Shown here: positions 35,022-43,830 of the stretch, one piece after another
Numbering within the stretch: position 1 is the stretch's first letter
Layout: each line of letters opens with the position of its first letter
Source: JABDKH01 sp963768565
Lineage (GTDB): Bacteria; Bacteroidota; Rhodothermia; Rhodothermales; JABDKH01
Assembly (NCBI GenBank): GCA_963768565.1
Contig: CAVYIO010000020.1
Location: 62,001 to 126,000, forward strand
Reading direction: 5' to 3'
DNA length: 64,000 nucleotides
Made by a program: the position numbers and the translations under genes
The notes under the pieces: generated by a model
The model's input: the letters and a program-made list of their open reading frames with translations, nothing else
Told to the model about the DNA's origin: nothing
Database searches by the model: none

Positions 35022-35948
35022 CGGCGACGGTATCGAGCGTCGCCGGGGCAACAACGCCCCGATCACGGCCAGCAGGACGACGATCATCCCTATAAGACCC
35101 GGAACAGAAGGCATTTCGTCGAAAAGGAAATAGGCAAGAACGGACCCCCCTACCGGCTCGGTCAATGATAGCAGGCCAAGCAACGCTGCCGGCATGAATT
35201 TAAGGGCGTAATTGAACGACCCGTGTCCGATGATCTGCGGGCCGAGAGCCATGAGCGCGCACAGGAAGTAGATGCGCGGTTCGAATCCCAGCAGAGGTGT
35301 TCCGGCAATCAACGCCACGACAAGGACCACAACCGCCACAACGGAATACAGGCAGAACACATAGGCCAGCCACGACGCCTTCTGCCGCATCACTCGTCCG
35401 ATCAGTAGATAGCAACTCACAAAGAACGCGGCGATCGTTGCCAGGGAATTGCCGAGGATCGGATTCGCCGCAGTTGGACTGACGGATCCGAGATCACCGG
35501 CCCCGATCAAAATCGTCCCTCCCACCGCCAGCCCGATGGCGATGACGGTAGGGCGGCCAAGCGTCTCTTTGAGGACGAACACTCCCAGTACGGCGAGAAA
35601 GATCGGGCTGAGCGATACCAGCACGGAGGCGCTGGCAACGGACGTGTGATACAGCGAGGTAATCCACGTCACGAAGTGCAGTGCAAGCAATACCCCCGCA
35701 ACGATTATCAGCCGGATGTCACGAGAAGTAAATTTGCGGATCTCGCTGCCGATAGATCCCACAGCAAACGGAGCCAGCATGAGTACCGAGAAGATGGTCC
35801 GCCAGACTGCCAGACTCAACGCGGGAACGTCCGTCGCATACCGGATGAGAATCGGGCTCAGCGCAAAACTCGACAGCCCTACCAGGAGAAGTGGGTAGAG
35901 GGCGAATGGTCGGCCGTCGGTAAGAGGCTCCTCAGTCTGATGCGTCAT
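34995..35948 (-). CDS. EamA/DMT-family transporter
   Basis: 317 aa with ten predicted membrane helices in two homologous EamA halves (about residues 17-150 and 165-305), the layout of drug/metabolite exporters. Typical turns: SLAVWRTIFSVLMLAPFA, VASASVLVSLSPIFLAVLGVFVLKE in half one and LLGLLSLTEPVGGSVLAYFLFDE in half two. Substrate unknown. Its 3' end overlaps the glycosyltransferase convergently. The DUF4293 gene lies 30 bases upstream on the same strand, so a shared transcript is likely. Confidence 0.88.
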   Translation of the reverse strand: MTHQTEEPLTDGRPFALYPLLLVGLSSFALSPILIRYATDVPALSLAVWRTIFSVLMLAPFAVGSIGSEIRKFTSRDIRLIIVAGVLLALHFVTWITSLYHTSVASASVLVSLSPIFLAVLGVFVLKETLGRPTVIAIGLAVGGTILIGAGDLGSVSPTAANPILGNSLATIAAFFVSCYLLIGRVMRQKASWLAYVFCLYSVVAVVVLVVALIAGTPLLGFEPRIYFLCALMALGPQIIGHGSFNYALKFMPAALLGLLSLTEPVGGSVLAYFLFDEMPSVPGLIGMIVVLLAVIGALLPRRRSIPSPSAGGGEPA

Positions 35949-35978
35949 TTCTATCGGACTGGACTGGCAGCCCGCCGG

Positions 35979-36368
35979 TTATCTGAGCCGGTCCATCGAA
36001 CGGACGAGTTCGATATCCTTGCTAACTGACTTTCGAGCCAGAAAGAGGAATACGGCGGCCACCAGCGGGAGACCAGACGGCCAGAGATCGGAGTTCCCGG
36101 CCGATGCCGCGAACCAGGCCGCCAACAGGATGCCCGCCAGGGCCAGGGCCAGGAACAGGTCGACGGTGACGAGCCGCTTCTGACGTTGGCGATCCTTGTA
36201 AAGGAAGATGGCGACGAGACAACCAACACCCACCAGGATGGAGACCGCCACCTTTACCGGTGTATACCACACCCAGGAATCAGGTGTCACGAAGCCTCCG
36301 GCGACCGGAACTGCCAGAACCAGCAGGGCGGCAAGCAGCAGGTAAACGGACTGTATTCTTTGAATCAT
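35979..36368 (-). CDS. DUF4293 family membrane protein
   Basis: 129 aa with four hydrophobic segments. The start MIQRIQSVYLLLAALLVLAV is the hallmark of DUF4293, a small membrane family of Bacteroidota and relatives with no known function. The end is RKSVSKDIELVRSMDRLR. It lies 17 bases downstream of the isocitrate dehydrogenase gene and 30 upstream of the EamA gene, all minus strand. Confidence 0.85.
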   Translation of the reverse strand: MIQRIQSVYLLLAALLVLAVPVAGGFVTPDSWVWYTPVKVAVSILVGVGCLVAIFLYKDRQRQKRLVTVDLFLALALAGILLAAWFAASAGNSDLWPSGLPLVAAVFLFLARKSVSKDIELVRSMDRLR

Positions 36369-36385
36369 TTCTTAATCCTCCTACA

Positions 36386-37402
36386 TCACACGAGCTCGGC
36401 GACGCGGTGTGCCAGCCTGTCGGCAAACTCGATCGTCGTGCAGGTGCCGCCGACGTCTGCCGTCAGGTCCTTTCCTTCCGCGTAGGTCGCGTGCAGAGCG
36501 TCGTGAACCGCGTCTGCGGCCGCGATTTCACCGAGATGGCGCAGCATCATCTCGCCGGTTCGTATCAGCGCCGTCGGGTTCGCCTTGTTCTGGCCGGCGA
36601 TATCCGGCGCGCTTCCATGCACGGCCTCAAACACCGCGCAGTTATCACCGATGTTCGCTCCGCCAACAACACCCAGACCCCCGACCAGGCCCGCGCAGAG
36701 GTCGCTCAGAATATCTCCGAAAAGATTGGTCGTCACAATCGAGTCATACCTTTCCGGAAACATGACCAACTGCATCGCCATGTTGTCGATGATCTTGTCG
36801 TTCATCTGGATGCCGGGATGCCTCGCCGACTCGGCCGCGGCAAGATCCAGAAACAGTTTCCCCGCTGCCTTCAGGATATTCGCCTTGTGAACTATCGTGA
36901 TCAGACGACGGTCGTGCGTTTCCGCGTAATCAAACGCAAAGCGGATGATCCGCTCGGACCCGACCCTGGTGATTCTGGCAATCGAGTCCACGATTTCGAG
37001 CCGCTCGTCGACGTTCTCGATCCCGGCATACAGCCCTTCAGTATTCTCACGGAAGATGATGAGATCGATGTTCTCAAAGTGCGTCTTGACGCCAGGCAGC
37101 GACTTGCACGGACGCAAGTTTGCGTATAGCTCCAGTTTCTGGCGCAGCCCGACGTTGACGCTCTTGAATCCGTGCCCGACGGGTGTCGTCACGGGCCCCT
37201 TCAGGGCTATGCCGTTGCGAGCAACGGACTCAATGATGTGATCGGGGAGCGGATTGCCGTACTTCGGGATGGCGGCCTCGCCAATATCGTTGTGGCGCTC
37301 CCACTCAAATCGAACACCCGTGGCATCAAGCACCTTCACGGTTGCATCGATGACCTCCGGTCCGATGCCATCGCCGGGCAGCAGCGTTACGGTATGCGAC
37401 AT
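36386..37402 (-). CDS. Isocitrate/isopropylmalate dehydrogenase family protein, likely isocitrate dehydrogenase
   Basis: 338 aa beta-decarboxylating dehydrogenase. Start MSHTVTLLPGDGIGPEVIDA; substrate arginines in ELYANLRPCKSLPG; IFRENTEGLYAGIE is of the NAD-type isocitrate dehydrogenase, not LeuB; metal aspartates in NLFGDILSDLCAG; cofactor loop FEAVHGSAPDIAGQNKANP. It should convert isocitrate to 2-oxoglutarate in the TCA cycle, most likely with NAD. LeuB or homoisocitrate dehydrogenase are less likely, and no leucine genes lie nearby. First gene of a minus-strand group with DUF4293 and EamA. Confidence 0.88.
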   Translation of the reverse strand: MSHTVTLLPGDGIGPEVIDATVKVLDATGVRFEWERHNDIGEAAIPKYGNPLPDHIIESVARNGIALKGPVTTPVGHGFKSVNVGLRQKLELYANLRPCKSLPGVKTHFENIDLIIFRENTEGLYAGIENVDERLEIVDSIARITRVGSERIIRFAFDYAETHDRRLITIVHKANILKAAGKLFLDLAAAESARHPGIQMNDKIIDNMAMQLVMFPERYDSIVTTNLFGDILSDLCAGLVGGLGVVGGANIGDNCAVFEAVHGSAPDIAGQNKANPTALIRTGEMMLRHLGEIAAADAVHDALHATYAEGKDLTADVGGTCTTIEFADRLAHRVAELV

Positions 37403-37445
37403 GTAGGGACTGAATCGTTTCAGTGACGGAAAATAGATGATAAAG

Positions 37446-37471
37446 AAAAAGCTCTACCTGAGGCAGAGCTT
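37446..37471 (-). terminator. Terminator of the ExbB/ExbD operon
   Basis: On the minus strand a 10-bp stem with one G-U pair (arms 37462-37471 and 37449-37458) and a TCA loop is followed by TTTTTCTTT. It begins about 30 bases after the stop of the last exbD gene and precedes the isocitrate dehydrogenase gene. Confidence 0.85.
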
Positions 37472-37502
37472 CTTCGAAGAACACTACGGAATACTAGAGA
37501 AC

Positions 37503-37949
37503 TTAGATCACCGGTTTCGTCGAGTAATTGACCCGGAGCGTACCCGCCTGGCGCAATTCCTGCTGGACATCCATAACAATGCCCATCTCTGACTCCTGAT
37601 CCACCCTGAGGGATACGATGAGTTTGGGCTGCTCCAGCAGTTTCCGGTACATGACCGTCCTGATCTGGCCTACGTCTTCGATGAGCGCGTCATCAATCTG
37701 AACAGCGGTGTCGCCCACTCGCAAGCCATCCAGTTTCTTCGGGCCGACGTACACGTACGAAACCAGTCGTTTCTGGTCGATCTTGGTCAACGCCTCGGCC
37801 CGGGGGAGCATGGTTCGAACCTGCACCGTGTTCTCGCGAAGCACCGTCGTGACCATGAAAAAGATAAGCAGCATGAATATGATGTCCGGCAACGAAGCCG
37901 TCGGAATATTCTGCTTTGTTCCTGCCTTTTTCTTGAAGTGCGTTGACAT
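37503..37949 (-). CDS. ExbD/TolR-type biopolymer transport protein (second copy)
   Basis: 148 aa. A short cytosolic N-terminus (STHFKKKAGTKQNIPTASL), one membrane helix with the key aspartate in LPDIIFMLLIFFMVTTVL, and a periplasmic peptidoglycan-interacting domain. This is the ExbD/TolR design: proton flow through ExbB-ExbD drives TonB- or Tol-type work at the outer membrane. It follows the other exbD by 20 bases and is last in the operon. Confidence 0.9.
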   Translation of the reverse strand: MSTHFKKKAGTKQNIPTASLPDIIFMLLIFFMVTTVLRENTVQVRTMLPRAEALTKIDQKRLVSYVYVGPKKLDGLRVGDTAVQIDDALIEDVGQIRTVMYRKLLEQPKLIVSLRVDQESEMGIVMDVQQELRQAGTLRVNYSTKPVI

Positions 37950-37969
37950 GTGTCGTTCTCGTCTAGAGC

Positions 37970-38524
37970 TTACGATGGGTCGGGTTCCGCGATCGAAATG
38001 CCGGCCGGATAGCGGTTACGAACCTCGTTTTCACCGTCAACCAGGGATCCGACGTACTCTTTGTAGTTCGGATGGCCGAGACTCCTCGCCTCCGAATCCC
38101 AGATCTCGAAATACGCCATCCAGACTTCGTCAAGAACATTGATGTAAGCATCATACGGCGTCTGGCGGGCGGTCTTGATAGACACGATCGCCTTCCGCGG
38201 ATCCTCGGAATAATTCGGATCAGCTCCACGGTTGGAAACGTGCTTGCGGACTTCGCCGCGAATCAGAGACATCGCGGACGGCTTGTCCTCGAGAAGCACC
38301 AACCCTGTTTCGTTGACCAGAATCTTGAGCATGTTGCGCTCCTTCACTGGCGGAGGATCTACCTCTTGATCGAGCGGCGGCGGCAGCACCATACCGATTC
38401 CGGTATCGACGTCGATGGTCGTAGTAACCAGAAAGAAAATCAACAGAAGAAAGGCGATGTCGGCCATCGATGCGGTAGGGATCTCTGCCTCCCGCGACTT
38501 CTTCTTTTTCATTAATCCAGCCAT
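37970..38524 (-). CDS. ExbD/TolR-type biopolymer transport protein (first copy)
   Basis: 184 aa. Lys-rich N-terminus (MAGLMKKKKSREAEIPTASM) and a helix with the proton-carrying Asp in MADIAFLLLIFFLVTTTIDVD, followed by a larger periplasmic domain with a ProPro-rich linker (PPPLDQEVDPPPVKE). Distinct from the second copy, so the complex may use two kinds of ExbD. Downstream of the small membrane protein and exbB-like genes. Confidence 0.9.
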   Translation of the reverse strand: MAGLMKKKKSREAEIPTASMADIAFLLLIFFLVTTTIDVDTGIGMVLPPPLDQEVDPPPVKERNMLKILVNETGLVLLEDKPSAMSLIRGEVRKHVSNRGADPNYSEDPRKAIVSIKTARQTPYDAYINVLDEVWMAYFEIWDSEARSLGHPNYKEYVGSLVDGENEVRNRYPAGISIAEPDPS

Positions 38525-38561
38525 AGTCGGAAACCCAAGCTATGTCCCTGAAGGTTCGTGC

Positions 38562-38840
38562 CTACCCCATGCCCATCAGGCCCTTTACGCTCGACAAGAG
38601 CATAGCGAGCGCCGTGATGACCAGCATGATGATCAGCGAGTAGATGGCAGCAGTGGCCCAATCGCCAAGGACGAATCCCAGAACGATCAACAGAACGACG
38701 GGCAACAGCACTGCCCCTGTCGTCACGGGGCTCACCTTGCCAAACATGAAGCTCCTGATTCCAAAAAGGAGCATCGCGAGGAGTGACAGTCCGGTGATCG
38801 CGAAAACAACGACGATACCGATTATTGGTATGGAGTCCAT
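38562..38840 (-). CDS. Small three-helix membrane protein in the Exb operon
   Basis: 92 aa made almost wholly of three hydrophobic segments (residues about 5-28, 38-60 and 66-86) with short loops. No family that I recognise. It lies between the ExbB-like and the first ExbD gene on the same strand with 37-59 base spacers, so it may be an accessory part of the motor. Confidence 0.7.
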   Translation of the reverse strand: MDSIPIIGIVVVFAITGLSLLAMLLFGIRSFMFGKVSPVTTGAVLLPVVLLIVLGFVLGDWATAAIYSLIIMLVITALAMLLSSVKGLMGMG

Positions 38841-38899
38841 TCGTCTACCGAGTGTAGTTGCGTCTAATGGCGCCAGGAAACGGTTTTACCGGGCCGAAA

Positions 38900-39601
38900 C
38901 TAGCCTTCGCGAGCCGGCGAACCTGCCTGCATGAGGACGAGTGAGTCGATGAGCTCCAGCGCCGACTCTTCCATGTCCACCACAATCCTGTCCACCTTCG
39001 ACACCGCGTAGTTGTAGAAGAACTGCAGGATGATAGCCGTGATAAGCCCGAACACCGTCGTCAGCAGCGCGACCTTGATACCACCGGCGACAAGGCTGGG
39101 CGAGATGTCGCCCGCAGTCTCGATAGCATCGAAGGCGCCGACCATTCCCCAGACCGTTCCGAGGAACCCGAACATGGGCGCGAGCGAAATAAACAGCGAC
39201 AGCCACACGAGGCCTCGCTCAAGAAAGCTCATTTCGATCGATCCATACGAGATCACCGCCTTTTCGACGGCCTCGATGCCTTCGTCATGACGAAGTAGGC
39301 CCGCCTGGAATACCGATGCGACCGGTCCGCGCGTGCTAGCACACACTTCTTCAGCTGCAGTGATTCCTCCGCTCTGCAACGCCTCCTTGACGTTGACAAT
39401 GAACTGACGCGTATTGATGTCCGCGCGGTTTAGAGTGATGATTCGCTCGAAAGCGATTGCCAGCCCAATGATGAGAGTGACGAGAATGGGCCACATGAAG
39501 CCCCCGTCATTTCCTTCGTTGAACTTCTCAACCAGGACGTTGATGATGCCGGGATCCGCAGCTTCCTGCGGCAGCAACATGAAGACGCTATACAGCCCCA
39601 T
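38900..39601 (-). CDS. MotA/TolQ/ExbB proton channel family protein
   Basis: 233 aa, three membrane helices with a large cytosolic loop. Family hallmarks: FMWPILVTLIIGLAIAFERI (first helix and ERI turn), LSLFISLAPMFGFLGTVWGMVGAFDAI (second helix with the GLLGTV-like motif), and LVAGGIKVALLTTVFGLITAIILQFFYNY (third helix). With ExbD it forms the proton channel that energises outer-membrane transport. First gene of the four-gene operon, about 130 bases after a strong promoter. No TonB gene is in the window. Confidence 0.92.
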   Translation of the reverse strand: MGLYSVFMLLPQEAADPGIINVLVEKFNEGNDGGFMWPILVTLIIGLAIAFERIITLNRADINTRQFIVNVKEALQSGGITAAEEVCASTRGPVASVFQAGLLRHDEGIEAVEKAVISYGSIEMSFLERGLVWLSLFISLAPMFGFLGTVWGMVGAFDAIETAGDISPSLVAGGIKVALLTTVFGLITAIILQFFYNYAVSKVDRIVVDMEESALELIDSLVLMQAGSPAREG

Positions 39602-39738
39602 GTTTCGTTTCCTCCAGTAGTATCCGATAGGTGTCCTACGCCTCTCAGCCGACCCAGATAGTCAGAGGTGACTCCAAAGAAAAAGCGGTGGGCGACAGAA
39701 AGGCAGCCAGCGTGTCAAATGTACTTCGCGTGAGCGAG

Positions 39739-39767
39739 ATAATATCCACTACGGCTCGAATTGTCAA
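39739..39767 (-). promoter_or_regulatory. Near-consensus promoter of the ExbB/ExbD operon
   Basis: On the minus strand: TTGACA (39762-39767), 17-bp spacer, TATTAT (39739-39744). Predicted start near 39732, giving a 5' leader of about 130 bases. The rest of the 39602-39922 spacer shows no gene. Confidence 0.75.
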
Positions 39768-39922
39768 CGTGAAACGGCGCACAAGTGGCAACGGGTGCCA
39801 CAATAGACGTCGATGTTGATGGATGATTGAAGGTGCGTTGGATTGCAACGATACATGTGGCCCCAAACATGCAGGCGTGGCACGCTCCCCAGCCGGGCGA
39901 AAGGGCCGAAGATGTCCCGAAA

Positions 39923-41617
39923 TCAGCCCCCCGCGGCCTCGGTGTATGCCATCTCCTCGGCCTCTCTCCACAGCAGCATCGCTTCTTGAAGGACCGTATC
40001 GAATGTCCGGTAGACGGGATACCATGCTGAGCGATCGTATATGCGCCACGCAATGCGACCCTTGATGAGCGACTTGATCAGTGCCGTGTCAGCCGCGAAG
40101 TCGGCCGTCGTGAACTCTGTGGGCTCCTCATCGGCCACAAGTACCGTACGCTCGGCGCCTTCCCTGATCGTCACGCTGTTCCGTCCGGCAAACTCGACGA
40201 AATCCGTCAGGTCTTCACCTTTCAGGTCAAAGTCAGAGAAAAACTCACTTCTTCGATCCGACCATTCTGCTTTGAAGTCACTCCCGCGCTTGTCCAACCA
40301 GTCCCGCACGAATGATCGTTCCAGGCCCTTGGCGAGTATCGTTTGCATCAGGGGCGACAGCGTGTCCGAAAAGACGACGAAGTCCGGTACAATTCCGCCG
40401 CCGCCGAGAACCAGGCGCCCGCCATCGGTTCTGTACTTCAGCGAATCTGGCATACTTGAAATAGCCGACTCCCTGTCACTGGCCGCGTCCTCCTCCATCT
40501 GCTCCCACTTGCTCGTGTAGTAGGCCTGGCGGTCCCCGTTCAAATATGGCGTCTGTATCAAGCGGCCCGAGGGCGTATAGTATCTCGAGACCGTCACACG
40601 CAGCGAACTGCCGTCGTTCAACACGAACTGCTGTTGCACCAGCCCTTTGCCGAACGTTCGCCGACCGACGATGAGCGCCCGGTCGTGGTCCTGCACAGCC
40701 CCGGCAACGATTTCGCTGGCCGAAGCCGAATTTTCATCCACAAGCACGATGACCGGCTTCGTCTCAAACAGTCCGCCGGAACGAGACTGAAACTCTTCGT
40801 TGGTATCCGCAAAACGGCCTTGCGTTGAAACGATCAGCTTACCGGCGGGAAGCAGCTCATCGCTTACGCGGACGGCCATGTCGCGATAGCCACCCGCGTT
40901 GCCCCGAAGATCCAGAACAAGGCGCTGCATTCCCTGGTTGTTCAGCTGCTTGAGCGCAGAACGGAATTCACTATGAGTGGTCCGGGCAAAACGATTCAGC
41001 TTTACAAAACCCGTCTGCCCGTCGAGCATGTAGGCGGCGTCGAGCGTGTTGATCGGAATCTTGTCACGCGTAATTGTAAAACTCAGCTGCCGCGCATACC
41101 CCGGTCTTCTGACCGTCACGTCTACCGTCGTGCCGCCGGGACCCTTCAGACTTCGCTGGACATCTTCATTCGTAAAACCGATGGCCGACTTCCCGTCGAC
41201 TTCGACGATGCGATCTCCCGAAAGCAAACCGACGTCCTCACTGGGACCTCCGGGCAGCGGATTCAACACCGCCAGCGTGTCCCGATTCTCCGGACCGGGA
41301 ATGAGTTCATACGAGATCCCGATGCCCTCGAAAGACGCGTTAAAATCCTCATTCACCTGGCGCATCCGCTCGGCATCGATATACACGCTGTGTGGGTCCA
41401 ACTCCTTGAGCATGCCCTTGATGGCGCTCTCGGCAAGTTGCGAGGAACTCACGTCCTCGACGTACTTCTGTGTGACGACCAGAAACGCATCCTCCAGCTT
41501 CTTAAGTGATTCGTACGTGTTGTCGTCTGACATGTACGCACCGACTTTAACACCAAGCAGCACACCCGTGCCGAGGAGAATTACGCCGAGCCAGACAAAC
41601 CGTGTCTTTCGTGCCAT
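39923..41617 (-). CDS. S41 family C-terminal processing peptidase
   Basis: 564 aa. One N-terminal membrane anchor (residues about 5-27), so the bulk lies outside the cytosol. A PDZ domain (about 85-170; NPLPGGPSEDVGLLSGDRIVEVDG) is followed by the S41 catalytic core: LVLDLRGNAGGY, the nucleophile Ser in VDENSASASEIVAGAVQDH and the general-base Lys in RRTFGKGLVQQQ. About 190 residues follow the core with no domain I recognise. ATG at 41617 after GGAA; the longer frame upstream is not coding. Divergent from the penicillin-acylase-like gene. Confidence 0.92.
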   Translation of the reverse strand: MARKTRFVWLGVILLGTGVLLGVKVGAYMSDDNTYESLKKLEDAFLVVTQKYVEDVSSSQLAESAIKGMLKELDPHSVYIDAERMRQVNEDFNASFEGIGISYELIPGPENRDTLAVLNPLPGGPSEDVGLLSGDRIVEVDGKSAIGFTNEDVQRSLKGPGGTTVDVTVRRPGYARQLSFTITRDKIPINTLDAAYMLDGQTGFVKLNRFARTTHSEFRSALKQLNNQGMQRLVLDLRGNAGGYRDMAVRVSDELLPAGKLIVSTQGRFADTNEEFQSRSGGLFETKPVIVLVDENSASASEIVAGAVQDHDRALIVGRRTFGKGLVQQQFVLNDGSSLRVTVSRYYTPSGRLIQTPYLNGDRQAYYTSKWEQMEEDAASDRESAISSMPDSLKYRTDGGRLVLGGGGIVPDFVVFSDTLSPLMQTILAKGLERSFVRDWLDKRGSDFKAEWSDRRSEFFSDFDLKGEDLTDFVEFAGRNSVTIREGAERTVLVADEEPTEFTTADFAADTALIKSLIKGRIAWRIYDRSAWYPVYRTFDTVLQEAMLLWREAEEMAYTEAAGG

Positions 41618-41870
41618 TTTGGAATTTCCGTTACCGTGTGGGTCGTCAACAATTATGGTCAAACAACGAAGTCCGTGACGAAATTGTTGCGCCAACCTAT
41701 TCAGGCGCCGAATTAATGCCTTCCATGGTCCGCGATTTCCTGCGAGGGGCGCGTGAGAAACCCGGGATCGTTGCATCGATGGCGAGCTATATTTGACGAA
41801 TGTCGACCGACCCGTCAGGCCGGATCAGCCGGCAAGCCACGCCCGTGATAGCAAGCACGAAGGATCCGCT

Positions 41871-43802
41871 GTGAACCGCGTTTTTACAGTCGTACTCATC
41901 TTTTTACTGGGGGCCGTGGCGGCGCTCCTTCTGCTGGGTTATTTCGCCTACGTGATCACAGCCGGTCCGCCGGAAGAGGCTCGACTCGCCGTTCTGTCGC
42001 AGCCTGTTGAGATTGGATTTACAGCCGAGGGGGCGGTGACGGTTGAGGCCTCGTCGCTTCAGGACGCCATGGCCGGACTCGGCTTCGCCCAGGCTGCGTC
42101 CCACATCTGGCCGCTGATCGTGTATCGTGCAGCGGCGACAGGACAACTCGCAGCGCTGGTCGGCGGTTCGGGTGCTTCTGTGGATGCACTGACCATCCAG
42201 CTCGGACTCGCGAGTTCTGCCGAACAGGCCTACCTCCTGCTCGACGAGGAGGATCGAAGGCTGTTGGACTCCTTTGCTGAAGGAATCAACGAAGCGTTCA
42301 AAAGCCGGTCCGTCCTGAGAGACCCGTCACTTGTCCTGTCCGGACACGACCCGGCGACATGGATGCCGTGGCACACCATCGCGGTCGAGCGGATGTTTGC
42401 ATGGCTCGCGGCCAGTGAACGGCCCCCGTTGAGTCATGCACCGCTGGAGCGGCCGATCAAGGACTTCCTTCGGCTGCACGGCTTCGATGAGAGCATGATC
42501 GTGACATCCGAGCGGCCATCCGAACCGGGGATGTTTGTTCGATACGTCTGGGGATCGTCGGCACTACCTGTCATTCTTGAGGCGAGCATCCGTGTGGGAA
42601 ACAACCCGCCACTGCGAGGCGGCTGCATGGTCGGAACTCCATTCTTCGCCGCTGCGCGGTCCGGTGATCGAGCATGGGCGTTCTTGCCACACGACGATAT
42701 TGATACGGAGGTCCTTCACCTCGACTCGGTCTCTGTCGACCGTCGTCAGGAGGTGCTGGTCGCAGCCGACAGATCCGAACTTCTCGTAACTATCCTGACC
42801 GCTGGCAACGCACTGATACTGAACGAAGTCCCAGACGGTCCGCAGGGAAAGACCGGCGTCGCCGTGACATGGGGCGGACTAGGACCCGTAACCGACGCTT
42901 CGTCCTGGCTCGGAATGCTAAGGGGCCAGGCTCCGGAGTTCCGACTGACGAACGGCGCAGGTGCCATCGTACATGATGAGGCTCGCGCGGAGTACTTCGG
43001 AGGCAACGGTCGGCGACTCGCTCGCGGTCGTGTTTTCGGTCGCTCCTTATTTTTGAAATACGCGAGTGTACAAATCGATTCACTTATGACGTCGAGCACG
43101 AGTTTCAACCCGCGACTCTGGTTTGGCGACACGTACAGCCCATGGGCCGCGATCTGGAGTCCGCGAATCGTCCAATCGTTTGCTTCACTCGACGTCATGG
43201 ATGCGACGACCGACGAGGCCAGGTCGTACCTGCGCAACTGGGACTACGAGTTCGATGGCGCCAGCATCGGGGCGTCAATTTTTTCGGCGTGGGCCGAGGA
43301 GTATTACGTAGAACACGGCGGCTGGCCGGGCATCCGGGACAGCCGCTCGGAATCGGCCGCTCTCGATCCTGTCACGGCCCCCTCAGATCTGAACAGACTG
43401 TTCGAGCGAGCAGTACAACGGCTGACGGAGGCCTACGGGTACGACCTGAGCGTGTGGCGATGGGAGGAGGTGAACGCGGCAAAGATGTACTTCCCGGTAC
43501 TCGGTAAGCCGGAGGGTTCGTCGGCCGCCGACCGCTCCCGCTATGCCGCTCGGACCGTGCTCGGCAACGGTCACCCAAGCACTCCCAACTGGGACCCCGT
43601 TACAGAACCGGGTAAGATGAAGCCCGTGAGCAGCTGGGAAGGATGGACACGGATGCTCGTTCCTGACGAGTGGACTGTCAGAAGATGGCTACCCGACGTA
43701 AGCAAGGGAATCGGAAGCGGCCGCGCTCCGGACGAGGGCTCTACTGTGGTGTCGCTGAATGCGGCGGTCTCGCGTCGAACGCGACTCCTTCCCGATGATT
43801 GA
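41871..43802 (+). CDS. Penicillin-acylase (S45)-like protein lacking the usual nucleophile motif
   Basis: 643 aa. GTG at 41871 behind AAGGA gives a signal anchor; a TTG at 41793 would add 26 polar residues. The S45 layout is recognisable: LQDAMAGLGFAQAASHIWPL with YRAAATGQLAALVGG (A-chain start), GDRAWAF (the usual GHND.IAWG strand) and a WDYEFDGASIGASIFSAWAEEYY block near the C-terminus. Where family members have the autocatalytic Ser-Asn-x-Trp opening the B-chain, this chain reads FVRYVWGSSALPVILEASI, without that Ser-Asn. It may therefore be neither self-cleaved nor an active amidohydrolase. Shorter than usual S45 enzymes (about 750-850 aa). Export is predicted. Confidence 0.7.
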   Translation: MNRVFTVVLIFLLGAVAALLLLGYFAYVITAGPPEEARLAVLSQPVEIGFTAEGAVTVEASSLQDAMAGLGFAQAASHIWPLIVYRAAATGQLAALVGGSGASVDALTIQLGLASSAEQAYLLLDEEDRRLLDSFAEGINEAFKSRSVLRDPSLVLSGHDPATWMPWHTIAVERMFAWLAASERPPLSHAPLERPIKDFLRLHGFDESMIVTSERPSEPGMFVRYVWGSSALPVILEASIRVGNNPPLRGGCMVGTPFFAAARSGDRAWAFLPHDDIDTEVLHLDSVSVDRRQEVLVAADRSELLVTILTAGNALILNEVPDGPQGKTGVAVTWGGLGPVTDASSWLGMLRGQAPEFRLTNGAGAIVHDEARAEYFGGNGRRLARGRVFGRSLFLKYASVQIDSLMTSSTSFNPRLWFGDTYSPWAAIWSPRIVQSFASLDVMDATTDEARSYLRNWDYEFDGASIGASIFSAWAEEYYVEHGGWPGIRDSRSESAALDPVTAPSDLNRLFERAVQRLTEAYGYDLSVWRWEEVNAAKMYFPVLGKPEGSSAADRSRYAARTVLGNGHPSTPNWDPVTEPGKMKPVSSWEGWTRMLVPDEWTVRRWLPDVSKGIGSGRAPDEGSTVVSLNAAVSRRTRLLPDD

Positions 43803-43830
43803 CCGCGTCCAACGTGGTACGTGCCGCGCG

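Noticed and set aside
41793..41870. TTG start for the penicillin-acylase-like gene
   Set aside because: GTG at 41871 has an AAGGA ribosome site and starts directly at the membrane anchor; the upstream 26 residues are polar and unremarkable.
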